Source: Chlorobium chlorochromatii
GTDB taxonomy: Bacteria; Bacteroidota; Chlorobiia; Chlorobiales; Chlorobiaceae
NCBI GenBank assembly: GCA_020721255.1
Contig: DYND01000007.1
Coordinates: 1-61,674 of the forward strand
Direction: 5' to 3'
DNA: 61,674 bases
Position 1 is the stretch's first letter, and each line of letters opens with the position of its first letter. The translations under genes were made by a program, and so were the position numbers. Of this stretch, positions 24,776 through 34,448 are shown piece after piece. Below the pieces are notes generated by a model that was not told the origin of the DNA, made no database searches, and worked only from the letters and a program-made list of their open reading frames with translations.

Positions 24776-25576
24776 TTATTTCATCAGTTCATGCGAACGG
24801 CTGGCAGCAGCGGCAACGGTATCAATCAGAATCTGGCGGATATGCTGCTCATCCATCACTTTTAAGCCCGCTTCAGTGGTGCCGCCCGGGGTGGTGACAT
24901 CGCGCTTGAGTTCATCGGGTTTTTTGGTACCGGAGAGTGCCATTTTTGCTGCACCGAGCATTGTTTGTGCTGCAAGCAGGAGGGCATCGTTATGGGCAAG
25001 CCCGCTTTGCACTCCGCCTTCGGCAAGTGAATCGAGGATGTGGAACATATATGCGGGACCGCTTCCGGAGAGGGCTGTGGCGGCGTCCATCTGCGATTCA
25101 TTGAGGAGAGCAACTCGCCCGATAGCACTGAAAATATCGCGGGCGAGCGTAACATCATGATCGGAAGCGTTTTTGCCTCCGCAGATGGCGGTCATCCCCT
25201 CTCCAACAAATGCCGGCGTGTTGGGCATGACACGGATTACTTTCAATTCGCTGATACCGTTAGCTCGAATAAATTCTGAAGAGATGCCTGCGGCAACGCT
25301 GATAATGAGATGATTTTCGGTGAGTGATGGCTTGAGTTCAGCAAGAACGTCGGCAATTTGATATGGTTTGACGGCAAGGATAAGAACCTGTGCCTGCCGG
25401 GCTATTTCCGGAATGGAGATAACGGAGCTTACGGGGTAATCGTTACAAATATCGCGCAAGGTGGCTGCGTTACTGTCGAACCCGTACATGGTGGTCTTGG
25501 GACGAGTGCTGAGCCCTGCAATTAAGGCGCGGGCAATTCTTCCTGTGCCAATAAAACCAAGCTGGAGATGAGTCAT
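24776..25576 (-). CDS. proC: Pyrroline-5-carboxylate reductase
   Basis: Enzyme of 266 residues catalysing the final NAD(P)H-dependent step of proline synthesis. The N-terminal Rossmann motif is LGFIGTGRIARALIAG. VKVIRVMPNTPAFVGEGMTA-type sequence (residues ~112-130) and the C-terminal ALSGSGPAYMFHILDSLAEG plus KRDVTTPGGTTEAGL carry the substrate-binding and dimer signatures of ProC. The length is typical. The gene is followed by the BatD gene. Confidence 0.96.
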   Translation of the reverse strand: MTHLQLGFIGTGRIARALIAGLSTRPKTTMYGFDSNAATLRDICNDYPVSSVISIPEIARQAQVLILAVKPYQIADVLAELKPSLTENHLIISVAAGISSEFIRANGISELKVIRVMPNTPAFVGEGMTAICGGKNASDHDVTLARDIFSAIGRVALLNESQMDAATALSGSGPAYMFHILDSLAEGGVQSGLAHNDALLLAAQTMLGAAKMALSGTKKPDELKRDVTTPGGTTEAGLKVMDEQHIRQILIDTVAAAASRSHELMK

Positions 25577-25660
25577 GGTGTCAAGTTTTTGGTGTGGAAT
25601 CCGATGGATTGGCGTTGATGGGGTGACGGGTTTATGTTGTAAGACAACACCAAAATGAGT

Positions 25661-25686
25661 GGGAGCTGCAATGATTGGCAGCTCCC
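25661..25686 (-). terminator. Terminator hairpin after cytochrome c gene
   Basis: A perfect 9-base stem (gggagctgc / gcagctccc) with an 8-base loop lies 16 bases beyond the cytochrome stop on the minus strand. It is extended by the A/T-rich flanks that pair as aaaatg and cattttg. It probably ends the cytochrome transcript before proC. Confidence 0.7.
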
Positions 25687-25701
25687 ATTTTGCTCATACG
25701 G

Positions 25702-26127
25702 TTATTTGGATTTGTCGGCCATGTAGGCAACGGCATTGGTTACCTCTTCGTCGGTGAGGCTGGCATTGCCGCCTTTTGCGGGCATCATACCTGCTTTACC
25801 CTGGAACCCTTCGATAGATTTTTTCGCCATAACCTCGACGCCTTGTGGCAGACGCTCTGCCCATGCGGCTTTGTCTCCAGGTTTGGGAGCACCCATCATG
25901 CCGGAGTCGTGGCAGCCTGCACAGCTTGCTTCGTAAGCGGTTTTACCTGCAGCAAGTTTTGGGTCGGCCGGGGCTGCTGCATCGGCTGCTGGTGCTGCGT
26001 CAGCAGGGGCTTCGGCTGCTGCCTCTTTTTTAGCATCAGGAAATTCCAGTGAGGCTGGTGGTTTTTCGAGACCACAGGCGCCTAAAAACAGAAAACCAAC
26101 GGTTAAAAAGGGGAGAAAAGGCTTCAT
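25702..26127 (-). CDS. Lipoprotein c-type cytochrome (cytochrome c5/c555-like)
   Basis: Exported monoheme cytochrome of 141 residues. The start MKPFLPFLTVGFLFLGAC has a lipobox ending in Cys, so it should be anchored to the membrane. An Ala/Pro/Glu/Asp-rich linker (residues ~30-55) follows. The heme site is ASCAGCHDSG (CxxCH), and the likely distal ligand is the Met in GMMPAKGG. The C-terminal helix ends VAYMADKSK. The fold is the small class I cytochrome of the c5/c555 kind used for electron transfer to photosynthetic reaction centres in green sulfur bacteria. The tethered form with a flexible linker is a variation. Its partner is not known. Confidence 0.9.
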   Translation of the reverse strand: MKPFLPFLTVGFLFLGACGLEKPPASLEFPDAKKEAAAEAPADAAPAADAAAPADPKLAAGKTAYEASCAGCHDSGMMGAPKPGDKAAWAERLPQGVEVMAKKSIEGFQGKAGMMPAKGGNASLTDEEVTNAVAYMADKSK

Positions 26128-26221
26128 AGTGAAAATGAGATAAAGGTTGATGTTACTGTGCGGAGATAAAAACTTTTGATTAGTAGTTTAAAAATTAATC
26201 GGCGTATGGCAAAATGATTTT

Positions 26222-27649
26222 TTATATGAGTGGTTTTTCCTGCTGTTGTTGCAGGTCGTGACGCGAAAGGCTGTAGAGATAGGTATAAAAAAGGTTGAAA
26301 AGCATGACGGCGCTTTTAGCGCGTGGGGCGCCGAATCCTCGGATAACTGCATTTTTAACGTTGAAAACTTCACGCGTCAAGGCGGCATAGCTTTCGATAA
26401 AGGCATCGAGGGGGATATTTTTGGGTTTGTAGAGCATTTCCTGCCCGAATGAGTAGCGATAGGCGGTTGTATCGTTCGGGTCGAAAAGCAGCCTGCCCTC
26501 TTCGCGCAGACGCTCGAAGACTTGTGTGCCGGGTGTCGGGCGTAGAATGTTGATGCCAGGTACATCGAGCCGGGTCTCTTTTATGAAATCAAGAATGGCG
26601 GCCGGTGTCTGGAGCGTGTCGCCATCGAGCCCGTAGATGAAGCTGCCGTAGAGGCTGATGCCTGCTTCACGGATGCTGGTGATGGCGTTGACCAGCTCTC
26701 CTGCTTTGTTCTGATTTTTTTTGTGTGCAGTGCGGCTTTTTGCCTCAATGCTTTCGATGCCGACCAAGAGCGCCTGGCAGCCGGAATCGGCAAAGGCTTG
26801 CAGCAGTTCCGGTTGTTGACCAAGAGTTGTGGTGGCTTGCCCGAACCAGCGGATGTTGAGCGGAATAAGTTTGGTGAAAAGCTCAAGCGCATAAGCGGGG
26901 TCGGCATTGATGGAGTCGTCAACAAAAAAGAAGATGCGCTTATCGCCTTGCTGAAACCGCGCCACTTCGCTGACAAGATGGTTTATTGAGCGTTTTCGGA
27001 GTGTGTGACCGTTGAGAAGATGGACGTTGCAGAAGTCGCACCGATATTGGCACCCTCTGCCGGTTTGAATGAGGTTTGTGGTGAAGTAGCGACTTTTGAT
27101 GAGTGCTGCTTTGCTGACGGGACGCGCGCAATTGAGGTCGGGGAAGGTGTTTGATTCATACTGTGGCTGGAGTGTGCCGGTGACAAGGTCGGTGAGTACG
27201 GTTTTCCAGAGGTCGTCAGCTTCGCCCATGACGAGGACATCGGCGTGTGGACGGCACGCTTCGGGGAAGAGGGTGACGTGGGCACCACCAAGCGCTACGG
27301 GCATGCCTTTTGAGCGGAGATGATCGGCAAGGGCGAATGCTTTTTTTGCGAGACCGGTCTGCACGCTGATGCCCACAAGATCCCACTTCTGGTGCATGGG
27401 GAACTCTTCAAACCGAAGATCGCAGATTGACTGCTCAACCTGTGACACTTCGATTGAGCTGAGAATCATGAGTGAGAGGGGTGGAATGGCGAACTGGCTC
27501 TTTTTGATGATGGTGCTGAATTGCCGGTTGACCCACCGCCGCATGGGGGGCACCTCTTTTTCGTCGTAAAGTGACTGTGCGCCATCAACTCCGCTCTCGG
27601 AGGGTAGAAAAACCAGGAGTACTTTTTTTATGGGGTTTTGCTTTGCCAT
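26222..27649 (-). CDS. Cobalamin-binding radical SAM protein (BchQ/BchR-like candidate)
   Basis: Protein of 475 residues. The start at 27649 (MAKQNPIKKVLLVFLP) is chosen because an upstream extension to 27904 overlaps the TPR gene. The N-terminal ~200 residues form a cobalamin-binding domain (VALGGAHVTLFPEACRPHAD, DVLVMGEADD). The radical SAM cluster motif GRGCQYRCDFCNVH (CxxxCxxC) is near residue 195. Such B12-radical SAM proteins methylate unactivated carbons; in green sulfur bacteria BchQ and BchR methylate the C-8 and C-12 side chains of bacteriochlorophyll c/d/e and have this size. A hopanoid or other methylase is possible; the specific name is an inference. Confidence 0.75.
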   Translation of the reverse strand: MAKQNPIKKVLLVFLPSESGVDGAQSLYDEKEVPPMRRWVNRQFSTIIKKSQFAIPPLSLMILSSIEVSQVEQSICDLRFEEFPMHQKWDLVGISVQTGLAKKAFALADHLRSKGMPVALGGAHVTLFPEACRPHADVLVMGEADDLWKTVLTDLVTGTLQPQYESNTFPDLNCARPVSKAALIKSRYFTTNLIQTGRGCQYRCDFCNVHLLNGHTLRKRSINHLVSEVARFQQGDKRIFFFVDDSINADPAYALELFTKLIPLNIRWFGQATTTLGQQPELLQAFADSGCQALLVGIESIEAKSRTAHKKNQNKAGELVNAITSIREAGISLYGSFIYGLDGDTLQTPAAILDFIKETRLDVPGINILRPTPGTQVFERLREEGRLLFDPNDTTAYRYSFGQEMLYKPKNIPLDAFIESYAALTREVFNVKNAVIRGFGAPRAKSAVMLFNLFYTYLYSLSRHDLQQQQEKPLI

Positions 27650-27656
27650 TGGTGCG

Positions 27657-28331
27657 TTACCAGTCCTTATTATTTTTGCTGCCTTGCCCTGACGAGGAGG
27701 TGGCTCGTGGCAGTTTGCGCATAAGTGAGGACTCCTGCTGCTGCGCGTTGTTGAGCAGGCGGCTTGCAACACTGTTGTTGAGGCCGGATGAGGGCTCGGG
27801 AGTGGTTTTTTTCTGCTCTTGTGGTGATGCTCCCCCTTTTTCAGGTGTTTCAAGCTCCTGAAGATAGCGGCGGACAACTTCGTAGTTGATTTTAGCATCG
27901 CCATCGTCCGGGTTGGTCAGAAGAGCCGTTTTGAAGCGGTTGAGTGACTGACGGAAGAGCATGATTTTTTCAGCTTTTGCGCTGTTGCCAACGGCTTTCA
28001 TGGCAAGTGCATTGCCGTCGTTAAATATTGCTTTTTGGCGAAGTTCACGATTGGTACGACCTTGCCTGGCGCTGGTTGCAAAGAGGGTTGCCGAGTCGTG
28101 AAATTTGCCTTGCATGTAGAGTGCGCAGGCTTGATTGAACTGCGCGGTACTCTGTGCTTCGGAATCGCGATGGTTGAGGGTGGCAAGTTTTTCAAATGCC
28201 TCTTCGGCGGCGGGGTATGCCTGGCGGTCGTACAGTGATTGGGCGTTGCGCTGGAGGCGATATTCCCTGAACAGCTCCTGCATTGATGTCAGCAATGAGA
28301 CAGCAAGCAGGAGTGTTTGCAGGAGAATCAT
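27657..28331 (-). CDS. TPR protein, BatC-like
   Basis: Protein of 224 residues with a short N-terminal hydrophobic helix (MILLQTLLLAVSLLTS) and three to four tetratricopeptide repeats between residues ~25 and 150 (for example YDRQAYPAAEEAFEKLATLN, FNQACALYMQGKFHDSATLF, SLNRFKTALLTNPDDGDAKI). The C-terminal third is Gln/Ser/Lys-rich and disordered. The arrangement is that of BatC in Bat operons, which contributes TPR protein-interaction repeats. It is 7 bases upstream of the radical SAM gene and the BatD gene lies 3 kb further down the same strand. Confidence 0.7.
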   Translation of the reverse strand: MILLQTLLLAVSLLTSMQELFREYRLQRNAQSLYDRQAYPAAEEAFEKLATLNHRDSEAQSTAQFNQACALYMQGKFHDSATLFATSARQGRTNRELRQKAIFNDGNALAMKAVGNSAKAEKIMLFRQSLNRFKTALLTNPDDGDAKINYEVVRRYLQELETPEKGGASPQEQKKTTPEPSSGLNNSVASRLLNNAQQQESSLMRKLPRATSSSGQGSKNNKDW

Positions 28332-28353
28332 GAGTTACGCGCTCCCGTGGCGT

Positions 28354-29493
28354 TCAGTTGCCAAGGAAGGCTTTTTGCACGGCCATGACGCCAGCGCCGA
28401 TTTCAACAGGGTAGTTGATCTCTTTCAGGGCGCGCTCTATGCCGCCAATAACGGTAAGCATATCGAGCTCGTCATAGAAACCAAGGTGCGAGATACGGAA
28501 AATTTTGTCTTTGTATTCGTCCTGCCCGGCAGCGACGGTAATGCCGTTGCTCTTTTTGAGGGCTTTGTTGAATGCTGACCATTGTACGCCTTCGGGAAGC
28601 CAGACTGGTGTGACGGCAAATGATGGTGATGTGCTGAAAAGGTTCATGCCGAGTGCAAGACACCCTTGACGACAGGCGCTGGCGAGGCTTTCGTGCCGTT
28701 TCCAGATATTTTCAATGCCTTCTGCTTTAATCATCTGCAATGCTTCATCAAGCCCGATAACAAGCGAGACTGCCGGGGTATAGGGAGTGTCGTCGCCAGC
28801 GTGGGATTTCAGCGCTTTTTTCAAGCTGAGATAGTATTGCGGGATATTTTTGTGCGCTTTGATAACATCCTGCGCACGTTCGGAGATGGCAACCAGGGCG
28901 AGACCTGGTGGCATCATCAATCCTTTCTGTGAACCGGTTATACAGATATCAACACCCCATTCGTCAAACTGGAATTCGTGCGCACCGACAGCGGTAATGC
29001 CGTCAACAAGAACAAGTGCGTCGGACTCTTCACGAATGATGCTGCTGAGTGTTTTTATATCGGCTGCGGTGCCGGTTGATGTTTCGGAGTGGGTGAGACA
29101 GACGCCTTTGGTGTCGGGGTGCTCTTTCAACAACTCGGAAAGCCGTTCGGGCTGAATGGCTGAGCCCCATGTTACTTTTTCTTCAATACAGTTTCCGGTG
29201 AAAATGCGCACCAGTTCGCCCCACCGTTCACCAAACTTGCCTGCGTTGACGGTGATGACTTTATCGCCCTGCTTGAAGAGGCTGGAGATACTTGCTTCCA
29301 TGCCACCGGTGCCGGAACAACTGAGCACCACGACTGGCTGCGTTGTTCTGAAGAGATATTTAAGATCGGCGTGAACCCTTGTCAGAATTTCCATGAATTC
29401 GGGGTTCCGATGGTGGATAATCGGGGCTGCCATGCGGAGCATAACGTTTTCGGGCACAGGCGTTGGGCCTGGTGTGAATAGTCTTTTTTTCAT
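28354..29493 (-). CDS. Class V aminotransferase (serine/alanine-glyoxylate type)
   Basis: PLP-dependent aminotransferase of 379 residues. The ATG at 29493 (MKKRLFTPGPTPVPENV) is used because the start motif FTPGPTPVP is the family's N-terminus; an extension upstream overlaps carA. SGTGGMEASISSLFKQGD is the PLP phosphate-binding loop and CITGSQKGLMMPPGL holds the Schiff-base lysine. A plausible role is serine-pyruvate or serine-glyoxylate transamination, with serA-like partners elsewhere. It lies between carA and the BatC-like gene. Confidence 0.88.
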   Translation of the reverse strand: MKKRLFTPGPTPVPENVMLRMAAPIIHHRNPEFMEILTRVHADLKYLFRTTQPVVVLSCSGTGGMEASISSLFKQGDKVITVNAGKFGERWGELVRIFTGNCIEEKVTWGSAIQPERLSELLKEHPDTKGVCLTHSETSTGTAADIKTLSSIIREESDALVLVDGITAVGAHEFQFDEWGVDICITGSQKGLMMPPGLALVAISERAQDVIKAHKNIPQYYLSLKKALKSHAGDDTPYTPAVSLVIGLDEALQMIKAEGIENIWKRHESLASACRQGCLALGMNLFSTSPSFAVTPVWLPEGVQWSAFNKALKKSNGITVAAGQDEYKDKIFRISHLGFYDELDMLTVIGGIERALKEINYPVEIGAGVMAVQKAFLGN

Positions 29494-29497
29494 CGCT

Positions 29498-30613
29498 TTA
29501 AAAAGATGGTTTATGTGAATCCATAAGCGAGGTAAACTCGTTGAACAGGTAGTGCGAATCGTGAGGGCCGGGCGCTGCTTCGGGGTGATATTGCACCGAA
29601 AAGCAGGGCAGTGTTTTGTGCCTGACGCCTTCAACGGTGTTGTCGTAGAGGTTAAGGTGCGTCATATCTAACACATCGGGCAATGAATCCATCGAAACGG
29701 CAAAGCCGTGATTTTGTGAGGTTATTTCAATCTGGCTGGTTGCAAGATTTTTAACGGGATGGTTGCCTCCGTGATGGCCAAATTTCAGTTTGTAGGTTTC
29801 TGCACCGCAGGCAAGCGAGAGAAGCTGGTGACCAAGGCAGATGCCAAAAATTGGCAATGGCCTGGTGGTTTGGTTGTACTCAACGAGCTTTTTAATGGTA
29901 TCGACTGCGTAACCAACAGCCGCAGGGTCGCCGGGGCCGTTGGAGAGAAAAACGCCGTCAGGGTTGAGTGCAATCACTTCGTCGGCTGTAGCTTTTGCCG
30001 GCAGAACAGTGATGTTGCAACCGGCATTATGCAGAAGGCGCAGGATGTTGGATTTTATACCGTAGTCAATGGTGACAACGTTGTAGTGAGCATTGTTGTG
30101 CTCAATGGTGTAGCTTTCAGCGGTGGTGACGGTTTTTACCAGATCGCGACCGGTCATTTCAGGGGCTTGCAGTGCACGGTTGCGCAGGGCATCGTCGCTC
30201 TCGTCGCTGATGGAGATGATGCCGCGCATGGCACCTTTTTCGCGAATTTCGCGCACAAGACGGCGGGTATCAATGCCGGCAAGCCCTGTTACGCCAGCCT
30301 CATGAAGACGTGAGTCAAGGCTTTGTGAGGCCTCAAAGTTGCTGCAGGTGCGGGATATTTCGTGAACAATAAAGGCTGATGCCCAGATTCTGGAGGATTC
30401 ATTATCGGTTGGGTTTACGCCGTAATTGCCGATAAGTGGATAGGTCATGAGCACCATCTGCCCTGCATAGGAGGGGTCGGTAAGAATTTCCTGATAACCG
30501 GTCAGGGAGGTGTTGAAAACAACCTCGCCTGTGGTTTCTCCAATATGACCAAATGCAACTCCTTTATAAACGGAGCCGTTTTCAAGGACAAGTCGTGCAC
30601 GTATTTGCTGCAT
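29498..30613 (-). CDS. carA: Carbamoyl-phosphate synthase small subunit
   Basis: Glutaminase subunit of 371 residues that supplies ammonia for carbamoyl phosphate (arginine and pyrimidine synthesis). The N-terminal domain has [19 protein letters not shown]. The class I amidotransferase triad is the Cys in [16 protein letters not shown] and the His and Glu in [23 protein letters not shown] provides the oxyanion region. Complete length. It begins 9 bases after yajC; carB is not in the window. Confidence 0.97.
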   Translation of the reverse strand: MQQIRARLVLENGSVYKGVAFGHIGETTGEVVFNTSLTGYQEILTDPSYAGQMVLMTYPLIGNYGVNPTDNESSRIWASAFIVHEISRTCSNFEASQSLDSRLHEAGVTGLAGIDTRRLVREIREKGAMRGIISISDESDDALRNRALQAPEMTGRDLVKTVTTAESYTIEHNNAHYNVVTIDYGIKSNILRLLHNAGCNITVLPAKATADEVIALNPDGVFLSNGPGDPAAVGYAVDTIKKLVEYNQTTRPLPIFGICLGHQLLSLACGAETYKLKFGHHGGNHPVKNLATSQIEITSQNHGFAVSMDSLPDVLDMTHLNLYDNTVEGVRHKTLPCFSVQYHPEAAPGPHDSHYLFNEFTSLMDSHKPSF

Positions 30614-30622
30614 AGTATAACG

Positions 30623-30976
30623 TTACTCGTTGGTCGTGAGTTTATCGCCAGCATCCTGCTTGTCGATAGTTGCAATTGCTGAGCGGTCGAATTTGATTTT
30701 TGTTGTGTCGCCTACTTGAACGAGGACTGTTTTTTTATCGGTATCGATGCCTGCAACAGTACCGTGAATGCCGCCAATGGTGATGACTTTATCGCCGCGC
30801 TTGAGATTGTCGATCAGCTTTTCACGATCTTTCTGCTTTTTCTGCTGCGGGCGGATCATGAAAAAGTAGAAGACAACAAAAATAAGGACTAACGGAACAA
30901 TTTGAACAAAAGGGTTGGGCGTTTGACCGCCTGCAGGAGGTGCGAAAAGAAACAGCGTAAGAAGTGTGTTGTACAT
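30623..30976 (-). CDS. yajC: Preprotein translocase subunit YajC
   Basis: Small single-pass membrane protein of 117 residues associated with SecDF. The N-terminal helix LVLIFVVFYFFMIRPQQKK (residues ~29-47) ends in the family signature FMIRPQQKKQK. The following cytoplasmic domain has LKRGDKVITIGGIHGTVAG, also characteristic. It is immediately upstream of carA on the same strand. SecD/SecF are not in the window. Confidence 0.95.
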   Translation of the reverse strand: MYNTLLTLFLFAPPAGGQTPNPFVQIVPLVLIFVVFYFFMIRPQQKKQKDREKLIDNLKRGDKVITIGGIHGTVAGIDTDKKTVLVQVGDTTKIKFDRSAIATIDKQDAGDKLTTNE

Positions 30977-31117
30977 AATGATTTCTGGTTGTTAGATGGA
31001 GTGCGCCTCTATCGGTTATTATTTGTTGTAATTACATTGACCATGTTGCCATTGAGTTATAAATGAGGCGCTTCTGCAAGATTACAAGAAAGAATGTAAT
31101 CTATTTATAGAACTATT

Positions 31118-32194
31118 TCAATGCCGCTTGGCGGCAGAGATAAAGCTGGCGTAAGGTGCAATGTTGTAGCGATGTTCTGGTGCCATACCGCGAGCAATTT
31201 TGAGGTTGGCGAGGGTTGCAATCATGGCTGCGTTGTCGGTGGAGTAGCGGGAGTCGGGGATGTAAAGGGCTATGCCTGCTTTGTTGCATGCACTCTGCAT
31301 GGCGTTGCGCAAGGCGGAGTTGGCGCTGACGCCACCGGCAATTGAGACGGCTTTGATGCGGTGCATGCGTGCGGCGGCCATTGTTTTTTCGACGAGAACA
31401 CTGACTATTGCCTCTTGAATTGAAGCGGCAATATCGGGCTTGTGCTGTTCAATAAACTCGGGCGTTTGTTTTTGCAGCCAGGTGAGCACTGAGGTTTTTA
31501 AGCCTGAGAAACTGAAATCGAGGTTGCCTTGCCGGCTTTTACTGCTTTGCGATTGCGAGGTGAGTGCGCGGGGAAAGCGATGAAAGTCGGGGTCGCCAGT
31601 TTTTGCAAGTTGATCGATAATTGGACCGGCGGGATAGTTGAGCCCAAGCATTTTGCCGGTTTTATCGAAGGCTTCTCCTGCTGCGTCGTCGAGCGTTCGA
31701 CCAACGACGGTGTAGGAGAGATTGGGCTGCACAACGGAAAGAAGTGTGTGACCGCCGGAGACTGTTAATGAGATAAAGGCGCCTTCAGGCGATGAGTGGT
31801 TGGCGCTATCGCTTATTTTGGAACTACCGCTATCGCTTATAAATGGCGAAAAAATATGTGCTTCAATATGGTTGATGGGGATGAAGGGAAGTGCAAGCGC
31901 ATAGGCAAGACCTTGAGCAAAGGAGAGCCCGACCATGACGGCGCCAATCAACCCGGGACCGGCGGTGGCCGCTATAACATCAAGGTCATTTTTTGTTATA
32001 TTGGCTTGAGTTACAGCAGCATCGACAATAGAAACCATGAGGCGTTCATGTTCTCGCGAGGCGAGTTCGGGGACAACGCCGCCGAAGGATGTGTGGCAAA
32101 GTTGTGAGCTGATAACGTTGGATGTGATGCTTCCGTTATGCAATATTGCGGCTGAAGTTTCATCACAACTGGTTTCTATACCTAAAATATTCAT
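31118..32194 (-). CDS. tsaD: tRNA N6-threonylcarbamoyladenosine transferase
   Basis: ASKHA-fold enzyme of 358 residues that installs t6A at position 37 of ANN-decoding tRNAs with TsaB, TsaC and TsaE. Start [16 protein letters not shown] is the family signature, NHIEAH holds the metal-binding His-x3-His, and the [11 protein letters not shown] and [13 protein letters not shown]-type segments are present. Length is standard. An in-cluster insert ([19 protein letters not shown], about residues 118-136) is longer than in many relatives. It is divergent from a small membrane protein gene 31 bases away. Confidence 0.96.
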   Translation of the reverse strand: MNILGIETSCDETSAAILHNGSITSNVISSQLCHTSFGGVVPELASREHERLMVSIVDAAVTQANITKNDLDVIAATAGPGLIGAVMVGLSFAQGLAYALALPFIPINHIEAHIFSPFISDSGSSKISDSANHSSPEGAFISLTVSGGHTLLSVVQPNLSYTVVGRTLDDAAGEAFDKTGKMLGLNYPAGPIIDQLAKTGDPDFHRFPRALTSQSQSSKSRQGNLDFSFSGLKTSVLTWLQKQTPEFIEQHKPDIAASIQEAIVSVLVEKTMAAARMHRIKAVSIAGGVSANSALRNAMQSACNKAGIALYIPDSRYSTDNAAMIATLANLKIARGMAPEHRYNIAPYASFISAAKRH

Positions 32195-32225
32195 TGTTTA
32201 ATAACTGCTATTGCAAAAAGAGGTT

Positions 32226-32453
32226 ATGAGTAACGGAGATAAGTCTGGCAGCGAAAGCAAATTGCCGGTTAAAGTAAGCATTTTTCATTTGCTTTTGGTG
32301 CTTATGGGTGCAAATGTGATTGTGCTGCTTGCCCCTGATTTCGGGATGCTGAATAGTTTTCTCTACATTCCTGATATTTATACATGGTCGAGCATTGTGG
32401 TTGGTCTTGCTTTGATAGTGACAGGATTTAAAGGGTTGTATAAAAGTGTTTAA
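32226..32453 (+). CDS. Small two-helix membrane protein, unknown function
   Basis: Protein of 75 residues from the ATG at 32226 (MSNGDKSGSESK), preceded by aaagaggtt; a TTG at 32211 is an alternative start. Two hydrophobic segments: IFHLLLVLMGANVIVLLAP and a C-terminal WSSIVVGLALIVTGFKGL. A short polar head is cytoplasmic or periplasmic. I do not recognise a family. It is the first gene of a plus-strand run leading to MoxR and may belong to that operon. Confidence 0.65.
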   Translation: MSNGDKSGSESKLPVKVSIFHLLLVLMGANVIVLLAPDFGMLNSFLYIPDIYTWSSIVVGLALIVTGFKGLYKSV

Positions 32454-32507
32454 GCTTTAGGGCGCCGATAAGCGGAATGATATTAACAGTGGAGATGAGG
32501 TGATGGT

Positions 32508-33506
32508 ATGCAGCATGATGTAGAGCTGGAGGAGCTGGGAAAGCGGATTGTTGAGGCATCGCAATTTCTTGAGGCCGCGGAGCAGCAGCTTGCGTTGCGC
32601 ATTGTAGGGCAGCGGGAGGTGATTCTGCGTGTTTTTATTGCCATGCTGGTGAATGGTCATATTCTGCTTGAAGGTGTGCCCGGACTTGCCAAAACGTTGA
32701 TTATCAGTGCTGTTGCATCGGTGATGAACCTGAAATTTCAGCGCATTCAGTTTACCCCCGACATGTTGCCGGCTGACCTTATCGGCACCATGATTTATAA
32801 TCCGAAAGATTTAGAGTTCCACCCTCGTAAAGGCCCGATTTTTGCAAATGTGATTCTTGCTGATGAAATTAATCGCTCGCCGGCGAAAGTGCAGTCGGCA
32901 CTGCTGGAGGCGATGCAGGAGCGGCAGGTTACTATCGGGAATGAGAGTTTTGTGCTGCAGGAGCCGTTCATTGTACTTGCGACACAGAATCCTATTGAGC
33001 ATGAGGGGACGTATCTTCTTCCTGAAGCGCAGGTTGACCGCTTTATGATGAAGGTGATTGTGGATTATCCGTCTTACGAAGAGGAGCTTGAAATTATGGT
33101 GCGCTCGGCTACAACGGCAAGCAGGGAGCCGCTTGCTGCGGTGGTGAATGTGGAGGATATTTTTAAGGCGCGAACACTGATTGACAAGATGTATGTTGAT
33201 CCACGAGTGCTGCACTACATTGTTGACCTTGTGGTGGCAACTCGAAATCCCGGGTTGTATGGTATGACGGAGCTTGGCGCAATGATTGAGTATGGGGCCT
33301 CGCCGAGAGCTTCAATTTTTCTGTTGCTGGCGGCAAAAGCGCACGCTTTTTTACAGCATCGCCCTTATGTAACACCGGAGGACGTGAAGACTGTGGCTTA
33401 TGATGTGTTGCGCCATCGAATACGCCCAGGCTATGAGGCGGAGTCGGATAATGTTAAGCCTGATGATATGATACGGCAGATTCTGCAGAATGTGCAGGTT
33501 CCCTGA
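32508..33506 (+). CDS. MoxR-family AAA+ ATPase
   Basis: Chaperone-like AAA+ ATPase of 332 residues. Walker A is EGVPGLAKTLIISAVASV (about residues 50-67), Walker B is VILADEINRSPAKVQSALLE and the sensor region is FIVLATQNPIEHEGTY. The C-terminal lid has RPYVTPEDVKTVAYDVLRHR. MoxR ATPases work with vWA/DUF58 proteins to assemble or modify exported complexes, and the next two genes are a DUF58 protein and a BatD-like membrane protein. Operon membership is clear from spacing and strand. Confidence 0.93.
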   Translation: MQHDVELEELGKRIVEASQFLEAAEQQLALRIVGQREVILRVFIAMLVNGHILLEGVPGLAKTLIISAVASVMNLKFQRIQFTPDMLPADLIGTMIYNPKDLEFHPRKGPIFANVILADEINRSPAKVQSALLEAMQERQVTIGNESFVLQEPFIVLATQNPIEHEGTYLLPEAQVDRFMMKVIVDYPSYEEELEIMVRSATTASREPLAAVVNVEDIFKARTLIDKMYVDPRVLHYIVDLVVATRNPGLYGMTELGAMIEYGASPRASIFLLLAAKAHAFLQHRPYVTPEDVKTVAYDVLRHRIRPGYEAESDNVKPDDMIRQILQNVQVP

Positions 33507-33557
33507 TGGTTGTTCCGGTGCAGAATGATGCTGAGCTAATAAGCTTTGGAGGTGGTT

Positions 33558-34448
33558 GTGGAGCAGAGTAAAGTGCGTTTGAAGGAGTTGCAGGAGAGGA
33601 TGCGTCATGTTGAGATCCGCTCGAAACGTATGGCGAGTGAGCTTTTCAGTGGGGAGTATCATTCATCATTTAAAGGCAAGGGTATTGAGTTCAGCCATGT
33701 TCGTGAATATCAATATGGTGATGATGTGCGTGCTGTTGACTGGAATACTTCTGCCCGAAAGAGTGAGCTTTATGTAAAGCTGTTCAGCGAGGAGCGTGAA
33801 CGGAGTTTATTGCTTGTTGTTGATGCTTCTGCATCGATGCTGTTTGGTACAAAAAAACAGAGTAAAAAGGATCTTGCCATTGAGGTGTGTGCTGTTCTTG
33901 GCTTCAGTGCGCTGCAGAACAATGATAAGGTGGGGCTGCTGGTGTTTACCGACCGGATTGAGACTTATGTTCCGCCTCGCAAAGGGCGCCACCATTTGCT
34001 GATGATTCTTGAGGAGCTTCTCCGCCTTGAACCGCAAAGCCGCAGTACCGGCATTAATGCAGCTCTCTCTTTTATCCGCTTTATGCGCAAACGACAGGAG
34101 ATTATTTTTCTGTTGACGGACTTGGTGGATAGTGAGTATGAAAAGGGAATGAAACTGCTGAATATGCGCCACGATTTTATTCTTGTGCACCTCAGCGATC
34201 CTCTTGATAAGGTGTTACCTCTTAGTGGTGTAATCGATTTTGAAGAGCCGGAAACTGGCGCTCGCCTGACGGTTGATGCCGGCAGCCGTGCTACGGTTGA
34301 GCGGTACCGTAAAGAGCAACTTCGCCAGCATGATGAGCTGCGCCAGCGATTGCGGCGGATGCGCATTGACTCGATTTTTCTTGATACTGATCGCTCGTTT
34401 ATCGGCGATTTGAACACTTTCTTCCGATACCGTGAGCGAAAGGTGTAA
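33558..34448 (+). CDS. DUF58 domain protein with vWA-like fold
   Basis: Cytoplasmic protein of about 296 residues. The GTG at 33558 is chosen because GGAGG lies 5 bases upstream; a TTG at 33546 overlaps that site. DUF58 signature: FKGKGIEFSHVREYQYGDD followed by VRAVDWNTSARKSELYVKLF. The vWA-like part begins LLVVDASASMLFG, a DxSxS metal site. It works with MoxR. The 3' end overlaps the next gene's start by 17 bases. Confidence 0.9.
   Translation: MEQSKVRLKELQERMRHVEIRSKRMASELFSGEYHSSFKGKGIEFSHVREYQYGDDVRAVDWNTSARKSELYVKLFSEERERSLLLVVDASASMLFGTKKQSKKDLAIEVCAVLGFSALQNNDKVGLLVFTDRIETYVPPRKGRHHLLMILEELLRLEPQSRSTGINAALSFIRFMRKRQEIIFLLTDLVDSEYEKGMKLLNMRHDFILVHLSDPLDKVLPLSGVIDFEEPETGARLTVDAGSRATVERYRKEQLRQHDELRQRLRRMRIDSIFLDTDRSFIGDLNTFFRYRERKV

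Noticed and set aside
27650-27904. N-terminal extension of the radical SAM frame with an apparent CxxC
   Set aside because: It lies in another frame across the TPR gene; composition is low-complexity and homology starts at the ATG at 27649.
29494-29634. Upstream extension of the class V aminotransferase
   Set aside because: It overlaps the end of carA in another frame, and the family N-terminus FTPGPTPVP begins at 29493.
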